Source of the DNA: Kazachstania africana CBS 2517
Taxonomy: Eukaryota; Ascomycota; Saccharomycetes; Saccharomycetales; Saccharomycetaceae
Assembly (NCBI RefSeq): GCF_000304475.1
Contig: NC_018946.1
Location: 496,001-560,000 of the forward strand
Direction: 5' to 3'
Length of the DNA stretch: 64,000 bases
A program made the position numbers and the translations under genes. Positions 1-9,767 of the stretch are shown one piece after another. Below the pieces are notes generated by a model, which was not told the DNA's origin, made no database searches, and saw only the letters and a program-made list of their open reading frames with translations. Position 1 is the first letter of the stretch; each line of letters starts with the position of its first letter.

Positions 1-1873
1 CAGCTATTGTATTATTATTATTGTTATTATTATCTTTAGTTGATTTATCTCTTTTGCTGAATTGAGAAGGTAGCTCCTTCACGTTCGCTATATCAACCTG
101 GAAGTTCTTTCCTGTATCTACAGGAGGCAGTTCGTAATTATAATCCACTTCAGCCGTTGTTTGGACCTCATTTGGTAACGCAGTTTCATGTATCGATGAG
201 CTATTGCTACTACTACTTTTTTTTCTCAAATTATTGAGCGGATTCCATTTATAGAGTTTTTGCTCAAATACATGAAGGTTTTTGTTATGTTTCGCTGAAT
301 TTTTGTTGAGCACATCTTTGCTTATAACAGTGTGATAAGCTCCGGGATTAGACTGTTGTTCAATTTGAATCGGTGAAACAGCTGTTGGAGATTTCCCGAT
401 CAAATAAGAGGGTGATCCTTCTTGCGCACCGTGTTGCTCTTCTGGTTCGGTTGTCGACACTTCTTCCCGCTTATTACTTTCAATCTGCTTCTTTAACTGG
501 CTCTGACTATTGTAGGCAAGAGTAATATCACATTCTTGGAAAACTACCCATTTTTTGAAACCATCAAATTCAAATTCTAATATTAACGATCTGCCAAATA
601 TTTTTTTCTTTTGCGAAGTTTGTTCATAGGATAATGAAGATAACCAAGTCCAGATAAAATAGTCATCAATATCAACCCTTTTCACCTGAATAAATTCATC
701 CAATTCATGAATATTTTCTAGCGGTCTTCTGCGAGCCCAACCTGCTTGAAGGGTAGAATGTTTTGTTGACATTAATTTCATTATTCTTCTAGATTCTTGT
801 GACATTTTCCTACTTATCCCCTCAACGTTATTTTTCTTCTTGAATAGAGATTTTAGTAGGGCATAATCTTCACGAGCTTCAAAAGCATCATGATTTGAGA
901 AATCTAAAAGGTCATTGCATCTTTCCAACAGCTGCCATGGCTTCCTTGAGAAGTCATCAGTATATAATGTAACCAGTGGAATAGTAAGAATAGTTTCCGA
1001 GGAATATGCAGTAGAACCCTCTGGAGGATAATCATTATTAAAAAGTACGCTCTTCAGTGATCTTGGTAACTTTGAAGTTTCTAAATCATTTGTAATAAAA
1101 CTTTTCAAGAACGCTAGCAATAAGTGGAACATTGCATCAGAGCCCGGAATCCATTGATCAAGACCGTCCTGTAATGAATTGTTGGACTTCTTTTCTGGAT
1201 TTATTGGCGTTTTAGAATCAAAATCTAAATCATTTCCTTTGTTAACATGAACTGGTTTATCAAAGGCCCATATTGCGCACATTTTTGAGATTTTTCTGGC
1301 ACTTAACTTATTAACTTTGGCATTTGACGCTATCGTTACAATGAGATCGAAAAAATCATAAACAATCGATGCATGATGAGGAGAATCAAGACATTGGGGC
1401 ATAATTTCTAAAAAGGCTTTTTGTGGAAAGTTTTTCTCAGCCTCTCTCAGCTTGAACTCCAAATATGCTTGCCACCCAATAACTTCAGAATTTGGCAATC
1501 TTGCCCAGATGTATTTCAACGATTGGAATAGAGTCCATTCGTTTGTCTTTGAGATAATTTTTGCTTGGAGGGAATCATTTACTGGCACTCCATTTCCCTG
1601 CGGGAATATTTCATTTAGGAACCGCAATAGTTTTTCATTTGTCTGCTCTGGTCTAAATGGGATCATCAAATATTCTACGTCTATTGCCTTTTCTTTCAAT
1701 GAGGCCGTAATTAAATGAATAACTCCTTTAACTTTATCACGCTCAAAGTCATTGAAAAATTCGAACTCTTCATCATCACCATCTTGTTGCGCTTTGTCTG
1801 CCTTTCGTACAGGACTAGTAGGCCTAGATTTATTGACTGGGGGATTAGGTAATGGCTTAATGGTTTCGTTCAT
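1..1873 (-). CDS. MSB1: Msb1 morphogenesis protein (C-terminal part cut off by window edge)
   Basis: About 624 codons are present from the ATG at 1873; the rest lies beyond the left edge. The N-terminus is very close to S. cerevisiae Msb1: a proline-rich start (ETIKPLPNPPV), an acidic EEFEFFNDFERDKVKGVIH stretch, then PFRPEQTN, ISRKMSQESRR and FEFDGFKKWVVFQECDITL. The family acts at sites of polarised growth, linking Cdc42/Rho1 signalling and formins to bud development. The visible part ends in a low-complexity region with an Asn run (about 10-35). The neighbour TUF1 lies in the same orientation, as in S. cerevisiae (YOR187W-YOR188W). Family assignment is strong; the C-terminal length is unknown. 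Confidence 0.93.
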   Translation of the reverse strand, partial: MNETIKPLPNPPVNKSRPTSPVRKADKAQQDGDDEEFEFFNDFERDKVKGVIHLITASLKEKAIDVEYLMIPFRPEQTNEKLLRFLNEIFPQGNGVPVNDSLQAKIISKTNEWTLFQSLKYIWARLPNSEVIGWQAYLEFKLREAEKNFPQKAFLEIMPQCLDSPHHASIVYDFFDLIVTIASNAKVNKLSARKISKMCAIWAFDKPVHVNKGNDLDFDSKTPINPEKKSNNSLQDGLDQWIPGSDAMFHLLLAFLKSFITNDLETSKLPRSLKSVLFNNDYPPEGSTAYSSETILTIPLVTLYTDDFSRKPWQLLERCNDLLDFSNHDAFEAREDYALLKSLFKKKNNVEGISRKMSQESRRIMKLMSTKHSTLQAGWARRRPLENIHELDEFIQVKRVDIDDYFIWTWLSSLSYEQTSQKKKIFGRSLILEFEFDGFKKWVVFQECDITLAYNSQSQLKKQIESNKREEVSTTEPEEQHGAQEGSPSYLIGKSPTAVSPIQIEQQSNPGAYHTVISKDVLNKNSAKHNKNLHVFEQKLYKWNPLNNLRKKSSSSNSSSIHETALPNEVQTTAEVDYNYELPPVDTGKNFQVDIANVKELPSQFSKRDKSTKDNNNNNNNTIA

Positions 1874-2282
1874 GGTTCAAATGATGATGTATGATATAAT
1901 TGGACTCAGAGTACAGTACTACTACACCAAACTGAAAAAAAAAAAATATTAAAAAACCAAACTCTCAAAGGAAGAAATTAGGAAAAATTAAATAAATAAA
2001 TAACGAACTCTATCGAATATAGTCTCAACACGTGGCAGCCTAACCTATTAGCTTTTGCTCTTGTTTATATTGTATTAGCCTTTCTTCGAAAGTGGTGATC
2101 GATAAAAAAAAAAATACTCGAAAATGATGCTTACCTTTGGATCAAAAAAAGCCTACCCGAAATAACGTATGCGAAACGAATGAGAAGAACGATGAAATTT
2201 GACATAAAAAATATTTATTTACAAGTAGATATTTTATTATTTGTAACGATACGTGAAATACATAATATAAGAATGTGGGGGA
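1874..2282. promoter_or_regulatory. MSB1 upstream / TUF1 3' intergenic region
   Basis: This 409-bp AT-rich stretch holds the MSB1 promoter and the TUF1 3' end. A CACGTG E-box, the Cbf1/Pho4 core, is at 2029-2034. An A run lies at about 1934-1946. No gene is seen. Confidence 0.5.
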
Positions 2283-3578
2283 CTATTCGATAATTCTTGT
2301 AACAAGACCTGTTCCGACGGTCTTACCACCTTCTCTGATGTTAAATCTTTGACCTTCTTCGATTGGTGTTGGATGGATCAACTCACATTCCATCTCAATG
2401 TTATCACCTGGTAAAACTTGTTTTGAGTGATCCTCACAACCTCCTGGGAACTTCAGGACGGCAGTAACGTCTGCTGTTCTAATAAACATTTGTGGTCTAT
2501 AATTTTCACCAAAACCAGAGTGTCTTCCACCTTCTTCCTTGGTTAGGATATATAAGGATGCAAGAACCTTTGTATGAGCGTTGACAGTGCCGGGTTTAGC
2601 TAAGATCATACCTCTCTTGATTTGGTCTCTTCTGATGCCTCTTAATAGGATACCGGCATTGTCACCAGCCATTGCTTGATCCAATTCCTTTCTGAACATT
2701 TCGACACCCGTGACGGTAGTCTTTAATGGGGTCTTATTATAACCTACGATTTCCAGTTCTTCACCCTTTTTCAATTCACCTCTCTCAACACGACCCGTAA
2801 CGACGGTACCTCTACCGGAAATTGAAAAAACATCTTCAATGGGCATTAGGAAAGGTTTCTCCAAATCTCTCTTTGGTGTTGGAATATATTCATCAATGGC
2901 GTCTAATAATTTAAGGATTGATTGTTCGCCAATTTCTGGTTTTTTACCTTCTAGTGCACATAGTGCGGAACCCATAATGATTGGACAATTATCACCATCG
3001 AACCCATAAGTACTTAACAATTCCCTCATTTCCATTTCTACCAGTTCTAACATCTCAGGGTCATCTATGGTATCAACTTTATTGACATATACGACGATCT
3101 TTGACACACCGACTTGTCTTGCCAATAATAAATGTTCTCTAGTTTGAGGCATTTGACCATCGGTTGCGGCAACGACAATAATAGCACCGTCCATTTGTGC
3201 TGCACCTGTAATCATATTCTTGATGTAATCAGCATGTCCTGGACAATCGACATGAGAATAATGTCTTTTCTTTGTTTCGTATTCTACGTGTGCAGTAGAG
3301 ATGGTGATACCACGGGCTCTTTCTTCTGGAGCCTTGTCAATTGAAGAATAGTCTAAGAAATTAGCGCCTCCTGATTTAGCAAGAATCTTTGTAATTGCAG
3401 CAGTTAAAGTAGTCTTACCGTGATCGACATGACCGATAGTACCTATGTTGACATGAGGTTTCGAACGGTCGAATTGAGCAGCGTACGAACGGGATGAAAC
3501 GGTGGTCAAAATACGAGGTAATTTGGTTGCTGAGAACCTGAAAGTTGATAGCACTGTTCTGGGTAACAACAAGGACAT
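2283..3578 (-). CDS. TUF1: mitochondrial translation elongation factor EF-Tu
   Basis: Encodes a 431-residue EF-Tu that delivers aminoacyl-tRNA to the mitochondrial ribosome. A basic, Ser/Arg-rich presequence ([15 protein letters not shown]...) is followed by the G domain: GHVDHGKT P-loop, DCPGHAD switch II, NKVD, then GSAL. Domains II and III are complete to the C-terminal TRIIE. The frame is open further upstream to 3635, but only from a TTG; the ATG at 3578 gives a normal presequence and matches the start of S. cerevisiae Tuf1. Length is close to the yeast protein (437). No signs of damage. Placed next to MSB1 as in S. cerevisiae. Confidence 0.98.
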   Translation of the reverse strand: MSLLLPRTVLSTFRFSATKLPRILTTVSSRSYAAQFDRSKPHVNIGTIGHVDHGKTTLTAAITKILAKSGGANFLDYSSIDKAPEERARGITISTAHVEYETKKRHYSHVDCPGHADYIKNMITGAAQMDGAIIVVAATDGQMPQTREHLLLARQVGVSKIVVYVNKVDTIDDPEMLELVEMEMRELLSTYGFDGDNCPIIMGSALCALEGKKPEIGEQSILKLLDAIDEYIPTPKRDLEKPFLMPIEDVFSISGRGTVVTGRVERGELKKGEELEIVGYNKTPLKTTVTGVEMFRKELDQAMAGDNAGILLRGIRRDQIKRGMILAKPGTVNAHTKVLASLYILTKEEGGRHSGFGENYRPQMFIRTADVTAVLKFPGGCEDHSKQVLPGDNIEMECELIHPTPIEEGQRFNIREGGKTVGTGLVTRIIE

Positions 3579-3884
3579 TGTTTTGATTTGTTTAGTAGAA
3601 AGGGCTTTATTCACTCCGTCTAAAATGAATTTCAAAGTTCTTTTAAAATTCGAATGGCTTTAATATGTGGAAAATGAAAAAAAAAAGTAGGAGTTGATAG
3701 TACTTAGTGAAGTATATACAAAGAGAGGGATAATGAATAGAGAGACTTTGTAATCTACAGGGCTTGGATGATTAGATTAAAATGATTAGATATTAAACTA
3801 GATGGTTGGGAACATTATATAGATAAAAGTAAATTTTAAATGAAGAATATTTAGATTAGTAGGGGAGGAGATGCTAAATGTGGA
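3579..3884. promoter_or_regulatory. TUF1 upstream region
   Basis: About 300 bp of AT-rich DNA between TUF1 and the small membrane-protein ORF. Short A runs near 3675 and a TATATA-like string near 3715 could serve the TUF1 promoter. No gene or clear factor site is seen. Confidence 0.35.
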
Positions 3885-4193
3885 TTAATTTTCTTGTATG
3901 ATGGACTTTTCCAGATCATTATTATTATTGTTATTATCTGCAGCGCCTGATGCTGATCTTGACGAGTATATGATGATGGAAATAATGCTTATGATCAAAG
4001 TGAGTATGAGACCTATTAGAAACCACACAATTCCCATAATGGCTAAATTGTCCAGTTCAGCATTGTCGGGAGCGTTCGATGCAATTATCCTTGAATCAAA
4101 TTCTGACGTATGAGTGGCATGTAGAAATAAAATGGATATTGAATTGCATATAGTTTGAATGAGATCGTAACATTCATCGAGATAGATAATCAT
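3885..4193 (-). CDS. small single-pass membrane protein, unknown
   Basis: A 102-residue ORF I do not recognise. One strong hydrophobic segment (about residues 52-76, IMGIVWFLIGLILTLIISI...) is followed by a polar tail with an Asn run and an acidic/charged end. The N-terminal half also has a hydrophobic patch (ICNSISILFLHA). It occupies the place and orientation of S. cerevisiae YOR186W, an uncharacterised gene between GSP2 and TUF1, but that link is positional only. The ATG at 4193 is the first in frame; the methionine before GIVWF would leave a protein of about 50 residues. The opposite strand is also open over much of the same stretch, so expression is unproven. Confidence 0.5.
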   Translation of the reverse strand: MIIYLDECYDLIQTICNSISILFLHATHTSEFDSRIIASNAPDNAELDNLAIMGIVWFLIGLILTLIISIISIIIYSSRSASGAADNNNNNNDLEKSIIQEN

Positions 4194-4894
4194 TTTAGTA
4201 AATATAAACGAGTTTATTGTAAATTAGTTACATTTACCACGCATGACCAAGTCTATTAATCGATATGAGTGCAAGACATTTATATAGAACATGAAAAATG
4301 GGTTTCAATTTGCATTATAGTGAAATGCACACCATAAATTATCCTTCGAGCTAAAAGGAAAGATGTTCCATGGAAAACCTTGATTCAAGGAAAAGAATAA
4401 ACTGGCATAGATTAAGTCTTAGTAATTAATGAGTATGATGGCAAGCAGCAAAGGTTATGAAGATCCCCATACATCCCTTCATTCCAGGACCATAAACTTC
4501 AATTTTCCGTAAATCTTAAATTTTTGTGCGAGTGAAAATTGCAATTCCATCCGTTCCGACCTTTCTTTCGCCGTCGGGGAAACATCCGGACACTTGGAGT
4601 GTGGCAATCAAATTCCACACGCCCATATGAAATGTGGCATTTTTTATTGTCTTTTCGGTAGCGGGCACAATGGATTGCCACACCACCGGGTAACATGTAT
4701 TACATTTTCCAATATCCAAATTTTTGAACCAATCGGGGGACAAATATGGCTCTCTCTCTTACCTTAGCGGCCGCGCTGGGAGAAGTATAAGCATCCATCG
4801 CATTTGAATAAAATACATTTTATTAATTGAGTTACATACTATCTCCATAACTTCGCTGACCTTCTTCCCCTACAAGCACACACAGATATCGTAA
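4194..4894. promoter_or_regulatory. ATP14 upstream region with Reb1-type and CCAAT sites
   Basis: A 700-bp region between the small membrane ORF and ATP14. It contains a Reb1-type CGGGTAA at 4687-4693, two CCAAT boxes (4709-4713 and 4729-4733) that could bind Hap2/3/4/5, the activator of respiratory genes, and a GC-rich patch near 4765-4780. The combination fits a nuclear gene for the ATP synthase. No gene is seen. Confidence 0.5.
4687..4693 (+). promoter_or_regulatory. Reb1-type site upstream of ATP14
   Basis: CGGGTAA (TTACCCG on the other strand) matches the Reb1 core exactly, about 200 bp before the ATP14 start. Reb1 usually clears nucleosomes at such promoters. Motif-based only. Confidence 0.45.
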
Positions 4895-5257
4895 ATGTTG
4901 TTTACACGCACGCTGGTGAGATCGTCTACAACCGTATTGAGGAAGTTCGGCACGACTCCCGGCCCCAGAAACCTAGTTAAGGACTTGTATTTGAAAGAAC
5001 TAGGTTCCATGAACGTTACACATATTAATAGTGCGCTCAGTTCCAATCCAGCATTGAAAGAGAATATCATCGATTGGACTCCTCCTAGTAAACCAAAGAT
5101 GCCTTCAACCGAATTGGGATCAACTAGTATAGATGACTATGTGAATCAGTCAGTCGAAACTATGGAACCTCAAACCAATGAGGAAGTGAAAGAAGACTTC
5201 GAAGAAGATTGGCTCGTCATTGAAAACACAGTAGATGATACACAGGCTGCTCATTGA
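4895..5257 (+). CDS. ATP14: ATP synthase F1Fo subunit h, mitochondrial
   Basis: A 120-residue protein matching S. cerevisiae Atp14 in length and layout. It has an N-terminal presequence (MLFTRTLVRSSTTVLRKF), the motif DLYLKEL, a W-PP-KP-P stretch (IDWTPPSKPKMP), and an acidic tail with EEDWLVIENTVDDT ending in His. Subunit h is part of the peripheral stalk that holds F1 against rotation and is needed for assembly. In S. cerevisiae the gene is YLR295C on chromosome XII; here it sits among chromosome XV-type genes between TUF1 and SER1, so the other whole-genome-duplication copy survived. CCAAT boxes upstream agree with respiratory control. Confidence 0.93.
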   Translation: MLFTRTLVRSSTTVLRKFGTTPGPRNLVKDLYLKELGSMNVTHINSALSSNPALKENIIDWTPPSKPKMPSTELGSTSIDDYVNQSVETMEPQTNEEVKEDFEEDWLVIENTVDDTQAAH

Positions 5258-5701
5258 TGTGGTTACACCACAGCAGACACAAACTAATGTCTATGTACAC
5301 ACGCCCATATAGTTAACAAATAATTACATATTCCCTAATATACCGTCTGCAATGACGACTATCTCATATTCAAAGATCGAAAAAAAAAATCCAAAAAAAC
5401 TCGAAGATATAAAAGTGTAAGAAAAAAAAAGTTCGATCAGCTTTCACTCTCTAACTCTCTTCTTTCTTGAAGTTAGTATAATGAGGAATTTTATTATTCT
5501 TCTTTTCACCCTGTGCCTCGCTCGATTATGGTTTATATACTGTTATCTTGAGCTGGATAATCGTTTTCCTGATTAATGGGTAAAAGTAACTTGGCTTCTT
5601 TGAGTACGAGAGTATCTAAAATTTTTTAATTTTGAATTTCCATGGTACTTTTCTTGTAATTAGAAGTTTTCAGACATTTTTCATTAAAATTATAATAACG
5701 T
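5258..5701. other. ATP14-SER1 convergent intergenic region with promoter-like patch
   Basis: A 444-bp gap between convergent genes. Besides 3' ends it holds a promoter-like plus-strand block: A runs, TATAAAAG at about 5408, and a pyrimidine-rich leader before an ATG at 5481. This is roughly where S. cerevisiae carries GSP2 (YOR185C). See the small ORF entry. Confidence 0.35.
5481..5576 (+). CDS. candidate 31-residue hydrophobic small ORF
   Basis: ATG at 5481, TAA at 5574-5576. The peptide is a single hydrophobic segment (MRNFIILLFTLCLARLWFIY...) with a short acidic tail. It is preceded at a sensible distance by a TATA box and a pyrimidine-rich leader. I recognise no family. It could be a real tiny membrane peptide, or chance ORF downstream of a relic promoter. 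Confidence 0.18.
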   Translation: MRNFIILLFTLCLARLWFIYCYLELDNRFPD

Positions 5702-6907
5702 TTACATATTTTTCTTTGCAAAATCTTCAACAAAATCTGCCAATTTTGTAACAGCTTCCAACGATAATGCATTATAAATTGACGCTCTGAATCCACCTAC
5801 TGAACGATGTCCCTTTAATCCAGTTAATTTCAATTTCTTGGCTCCTTCAATGAATAAATCATCTAGTCCATCTTTCTTTATAGTAAAAACAACATTCATC
5901 TTTGATCTGCAGGATTTATCAACTGGAATGTTATAAAATTCAGGGAAACTGTCCAGTGTCCTATAGAGTAATTCTGCTTTCTCTTCATTTTCAATTTGTT
6001 GTTGTTCGATACCGCCCTTTGCAATTAAATTCCTGAAGACTAAGTTCATTACATGTAAAGTGAAAATAGGAATAGTATTGTATGAGGAATTGTTTTTCAC
6101 AGCAGTAGGGAATTCAAAAGCAATTGGTGTCACTGGAACATGAACATTGTCTTCAAATTTCCCAGCAAATTCCTTGTTGAATTTCTCAATATCTGACAAT
6201 AGAGATTTCTTAATGATGTATAATGTTAACCCAGCCAAACCAATATTTTTCTGTGCACCTGCCATAATAACGCCGTATCTGGAAACGTCAATTTTCCTCG
6301 ATAAGATGTCACTGGACAAATCAGCGACCACTTCAACATCTGAAAGACATTTTGGTAATTCTGGACCCCATTCGATACCATGAACGGTTTCATTCTCACA
6401 AAGGTAGACGTATGATAAATCATCCTTCAAAGATTCAATCTTATTACTCCATTCTTTCTCATTAGGGATTATTCCGAATTTACCATCTTGTGAAAAATTT
6501 CTAGCGTCAAATATAACCTCACTTTGTATTCTTAGTCTCTTAGCTTCCTCATACGCCTTTTGTGACCATGACCCAGTGACAAGGTATCCAGCTTTACCCA
6601 CTTTACCATGTCTAGCAATGTAAGCTTGATTCAAATTTGTAGCAATTGATGAAAAACCGGTAGTACCACCACCTTGCAAGAAAAACACATCATGAGTGCC
6701 AGGAATTTCCAATAACTTAATTAAATTTTCCTTCGTTTCATTAATCAATGCTACAGCTTCCTTGGATCTGTGTGAAATTTCACCAATACCAAGACCCATA
6801 TTTTGATAATTCAACAAATCCAATGCGGCTTGCTTAAGGACGTTAGTAGGCATCTGTGCTGGACCAGCGCCAAAATGAGACGGTTCTTCTCTATCTAATT
6901 GTGACAT
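5702..6907 (-). CDS. SER1: phosphoserine aminotransferase
   Basis: A 401-residue PLP enzyme that converts 3-phosphohydroxypyruvate and glutamate to phosphoserine, the second step of serine synthesis from glycolysis. It shows HFGAGPAQMP at the N-terminus, GQGG-like LQGGGTTGFSS, ADLSSD, and the PLP lysine in MAGAQKNIG (K220). The C-terminal GLKGHRSVGGFRASIYNA is typical of SerC-type enzymes. The start is the ATG at 6907 (MSQLDREEP, like yeast MSLEREEP); upstream in-frame codons lack an ATG. A Gcn4 site lies 120 bp upstream. YOR184W position is conserved. Confidence 0.97.
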   Translation of the reverse strand: MSQLDREEPSHFGAGPAQMPTNVLKQAALDLLNYQNMGLGIGEISHRSKEAVALINETKENLIKLLEIPGTHDVFFLQGGGTTGFSSIATNLNQAYIARHGKVGKAGYLVTGSWSQKAYEEAKRLRIQSEVIFDARNFSQDGKFGIIPNEKEWSNKIESLKDDLSYVYLCENETVHGIEWGPELPKCLSDVEVVADLSSDILSRKIDVSRYGVIMAGAQKNIGLAGLTLYIIKKSLLSDIEKFNKEFAGKFEDNVHVPVTPIAFEFPTAVKNNSSYNTIPIFTLHVMNLVFRNLIAKGGIEQQQIENEEKAELLYRTLDSFPEFYNIPVDKSCRSKMNVVFTIKKDGLDDLFIEGAKKLKLTGLKGHRSVGGFRASIYNALSLEAVTKLADFVEDFAKKNM

Positions 6908-7028
6908 CCTCAATATTCAAGTTTTTAAGGGACTTAACTCGTCTCGAAAGTAATCTATTAGACTAACATTAATGATCTTAAACCATGATCTATCTTATTT
7001 ATACTTTTTTCCCCTGTCCACAACAGAC

Positions 7029-7037
7029 AAGAGTCAC
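7029..7037 (-). promoter_or_regulatory. Gcn4 site upstream of SER1
   Basis: On the SER1 strand this reads GTGACTCTT, a full match to the Gcn4 consensus RTGACTCWT, about 120 bp before the SER1 ATG. It fits general amino-acid control of serine synthesis. Confidence 0.6.
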
Positions 7038-7279
7038 TGATAGTGGCTCTTAACCGAGTTAAAAGTGAGAAAAAAAGCATGACACTTTTCGAGGCTCGAG
7101 CAAAAAAAACACGGCAGGAAGATAAGTTAGTGACGCCTACAGACTTTGAATGCCATGCACACCCGTTATAGAAATAAGACAATTCATGAATCGAAACATT
7201 GATGACTTGGTGATTTATACGTTCGATTAAAAATAGAAAAATGATGTTAAAAAATTTTCAGTTTCGTTTGACTGTCACT

Positions 7280-7314
7280 ACACCCATAAACCAAATTTGA
7301 AACACCCAAACAAA
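7280..7314 (+). promoter_or_regulatory. pair of Rap1-like sites of RPS30 promoter
   Basis: Two close matches to ACACCCRYACAYM: ACACCCATAAACC at 7280-7292 and ACACCCAAACAAA at 7302-7314, in the same direction and about two helical turns apart. T-rich tracts follow. The tandem arrangement 210-240 bp upstream of the ATG is typical of yeast ribosomal-protein genes. Confidence 0.5.
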
Positions 7315-7521
7315 TTTAGCTGCGTTGCATTTTGATTTTTTTTTTTTTGCTTTTCTTTTATTTTTTTTTTTCAGGAAAAATCGAAATGTTTCCGGGAAGG
7401 AATTCCAAACCTTTCGCATGGAAACAGAGATGCTATTACATTAAAATCATACAAGTGATGTGGAGTGTAACTGTCTCATCAACCATTTTAAAGATAAAGT
7501 TACAGTAAACTAAAGTGAAAA

Positions 7522-7869
<348 letters not shown>

Positions 7870-7949
7870 ATAAATAAATGAATGCTGGATTAATATAACT
7901 TATATATCTAATACAATTATTTTACAATAAAAAATTTCATTAAGTCAAA

Positions 7950-9767
7950 TTACCAATCGTCACCGTTGTCATGATCGTCATTGCCACTAATCTTACTTTT
8001 TCTTTGGTTTAATGCAGCAGCCAATGCATCTGCCAACGATGCCTGATCGGTGGCATTGCCTCCCGATGGGGTAGATGTTGTAGCTACTTGTTCTCCACGA
8101 GCTTCTTGTAATAGAGCACTGGGCTTATCTAGTTGTGATTTGTCTACTTTTTTTAATGCTGATATACCGCCAGATTGTCTAATTGATGCTAACAGTGCGT
8201 CTCTACCTGTATCGCCCGTACTCTCTACAAATCCAGAGTTACCATCCATTGCTGACGGTGGAGGTGGTGGAGGTGGAACAACGGAAGAACTACTAGCGAA
8301 TTGACTAGGTATTGGAGGAGGTGGTGGAGGTGGAGCAGCTGTGTTTGGTTGAGTGGACATTGGGGGCGGAGGAGGAGCAACGGGCACTGATGTGTTATAT
8401 TGATTTGGCATTGGTGACGCGACAGGTGAAGATGGCGTATTGTACTGTTGCTGTGATTGTGGAGCTGCGAATGTAGGTGGTTCATATTGATTTGGCATGG
8501 GTGGTGCAACCGGCGCAGCAACTGGTACTGTTTGAAGCGGCTGGGCATATGGAGTTGCATTTACATTTGTATTGAACGTTGTAATTGGGGGAGTATTACT
8601 ACTTGGTAAATTCATAGATTGATTATTTCTTACATTTCTTGGGGGAGGTGGTGGTACAGGGCCTCTTCTAGAAGCAGGCACAGGGGGTGGTATAGATCTG
8701 TTTACATTTGTAGTAGTAGCTCCTCTATGTGGGGGAGGCGGTGGCGCTGGACCACGTCTTGCAGGGGGAGGTGGCGGAGCTGTTGCTGCACCACCGAGAT
8801 TAGATCTTGGCGGTACTGGGACAGGCCGTCCATTAGGTACTGTGGGCAATGGTCTGTTAAATGCTGGGGCCATTGCCTGCTGCTGCTGTGGGATAGGGAA
8901 TGGCATATTTGCCTGCTGTTGTTGTGGAATAGGGAATGGCATATTTGCCTGCTGTTGAGGAAAAGGAAATGGATTATTACTCTCCGGAATAGGGAATGGA
9001 TTATTATTATTTTGAAATTGTGCTGGTAACGGTGGTACGCTATGCTTCACTGGAGCCGGTTTCTCTTCTTGTTCTTGTTCTTGTTCTTGTTCTTGTATGG
9101 TGGGTGTTGTAGTAGAAGGTACCGATAAGCTATCATTATTTTCATCATCTTGCGTATCATAATCAGTATTACTAGTATCGTGTTGAAATTCTTCTACTGG
9201 TGGTGGAGGAGGAGGAGCTTTTTTCTTCGTACTTGGTAAATTTTCTACATTTTCATAATTGTATCTTTGTCTTTGATTCGAAATGATAGTTTCACCTCTT
9301 GGACCATGAGTGACAACATTTTTTTGTTCATTTCTTATCTTTTTAGATAATTGTAAAGCATTTTTATTCATGAGAGTTTTCTTTGAGCCATATTTTTCAC
9401 GTTTTTGAACTCTTTTTAAAAAATGAGAAGCTTCATTTGTATCAACGAATAATAAACCGACGTAACATTCTTCAATTTCAAAACTGTGAAAGAAAGTACG
9501 ATCTTGATAATATTGGAAATTAACGTATAATTCTTGATCCCAAATGATACCATTATCACTAAAGATGTCGACTAATTTAAGAAAGAAAGTATGACCAACG
9601 AGATCATCGATCAATGTGATTGCACCAGATAAACCTGTATAAGTCCATTCACTTTCCTTTGGATACGCAATATATAATCTTGCTATTGCAACATCGATGA
9701 TTTTATTTGAATTTTTGGGTAAGACACGTTTTATCTTTTCTTTATCTTGGTTATTCAACAAACCCAT
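7950..9767 (-). CDS. LAS17: WASP-family actin nucleation activator
   Basis: A 605-residue protein activating the Arp2/3 complex at endocytic actin patches. The layout is complete: an N-terminal WH1 domain (about 10-125), a long proline-rich centre with runs of up to seven prolines that bind SH3 proteins and actin, a WH2 motif (about 521-545, RDALLASIRQSGGISALKKV), and an acidic tail ending in GDDW whose Trp docks to Arp2/3. Length is close to S. cerevisiae Las17 (633). Low-complexity blocks include a Gln-Glu repeat (9067-9096) and tandem MPFPIPQQQQAN units (about 8874-8960). There is no CRIB domain, as in other yeast homologues. Confidence 0.96.
   Translation of the reverse strand: MGLLNNQDKEKIKRVLPKNSNKIIDVAIARLYIAYPKESEWTYTGLSGAITLIDDLVGHTFFLKLVDIFSDNGIIWDQELYVNFQYYQDRTFFHSFEIEECYVGLLFVDTNEASHFLKRVQKREKYGSKKTLMNKNALQLSKKIRNEQKNVVTHGPRGETIISNQRQRYNYENVENLPSTKKKAPPPPPPVEEFQHDTSNTDYDTQDDENNDSLSVPSTTTPTIQEQEQEQEQEEKPAPVKHSVPPLPAQFQNNNNPFPIPESNNPFPFPQQQANMPFPIPQQQQANMPFPIPQQQQAMAPAFNRPLPTVPNGRPVPVPPRSNLGGAATAPPPPPARRGPAPPPPPHRGATTTNVNRSIPPPVPASRRGPVPPPPPRNVRNNQSMNLPSSNTPPITTFNTNVNATPYAQPLQTVPVAAPVAPPMPNQYEPPTFAAPQSQQQYNTPSSPVASPMPNQYNTSVPVAPPPPPMSTQPNTAAPPPPPPPIPSQFASSSSVVPPPPPPPSAMDGNSGFVESTGDTGRDALLASIRQSGGISALKKVDKSQLDKPSALLQEARGEQVATTSTPSGGNATDQASLADALAAALNQRKSKISGNDDHDNGDDW
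8874..8960 (-). repeat. tandem coding repeat in LAS17
   Basis: Units encoding MPFPIPQQQQAN-like sequence occur twice almost exactly, with a third shortened unit (NNPFPFPQQQAN) next to them. This is a likely site of length variation between strains. Confidence 0.7.
9067..9096 (-). repeat. hexanucleotide repeat in LAS17
   Basis: About five copies of CTTGTT on the plus strand encode alternating Gln-Glu on the LAS17 strand, between the WH1 domain and the proline-rich region. Confidence 0.75.

Larger units (their letters stand above)
6908..7521. promoter_or_regulatory. SER1 / RPS30 divergent promoter region
   Basis: A 614-bp region between divergently transcribed SER1 and RPS30. It contains a Gcn4 site on the SER1 side, and two Rap1-like sites followed by long T tracts (about 7337-7371) on the RPS30 side, which is the usual layout of a ribosomal-protein promoter. 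No extra gene is seen. Confidence 0.6.

Noticed and set aside
3579..3635. 19-residue N-terminal extension of TUF1
   Set aside because: It would start with TTG; the ATG at 3578 gives the presequence expected from yeast Tuf1.
8050..9029. Plus- and minus-strand ORFs overlapping LAS17
   Set aside because: They are mirror frames of the proline-rich repeats and have Trp/Arg/Cys or His/Leu-rich compositions without any domain.
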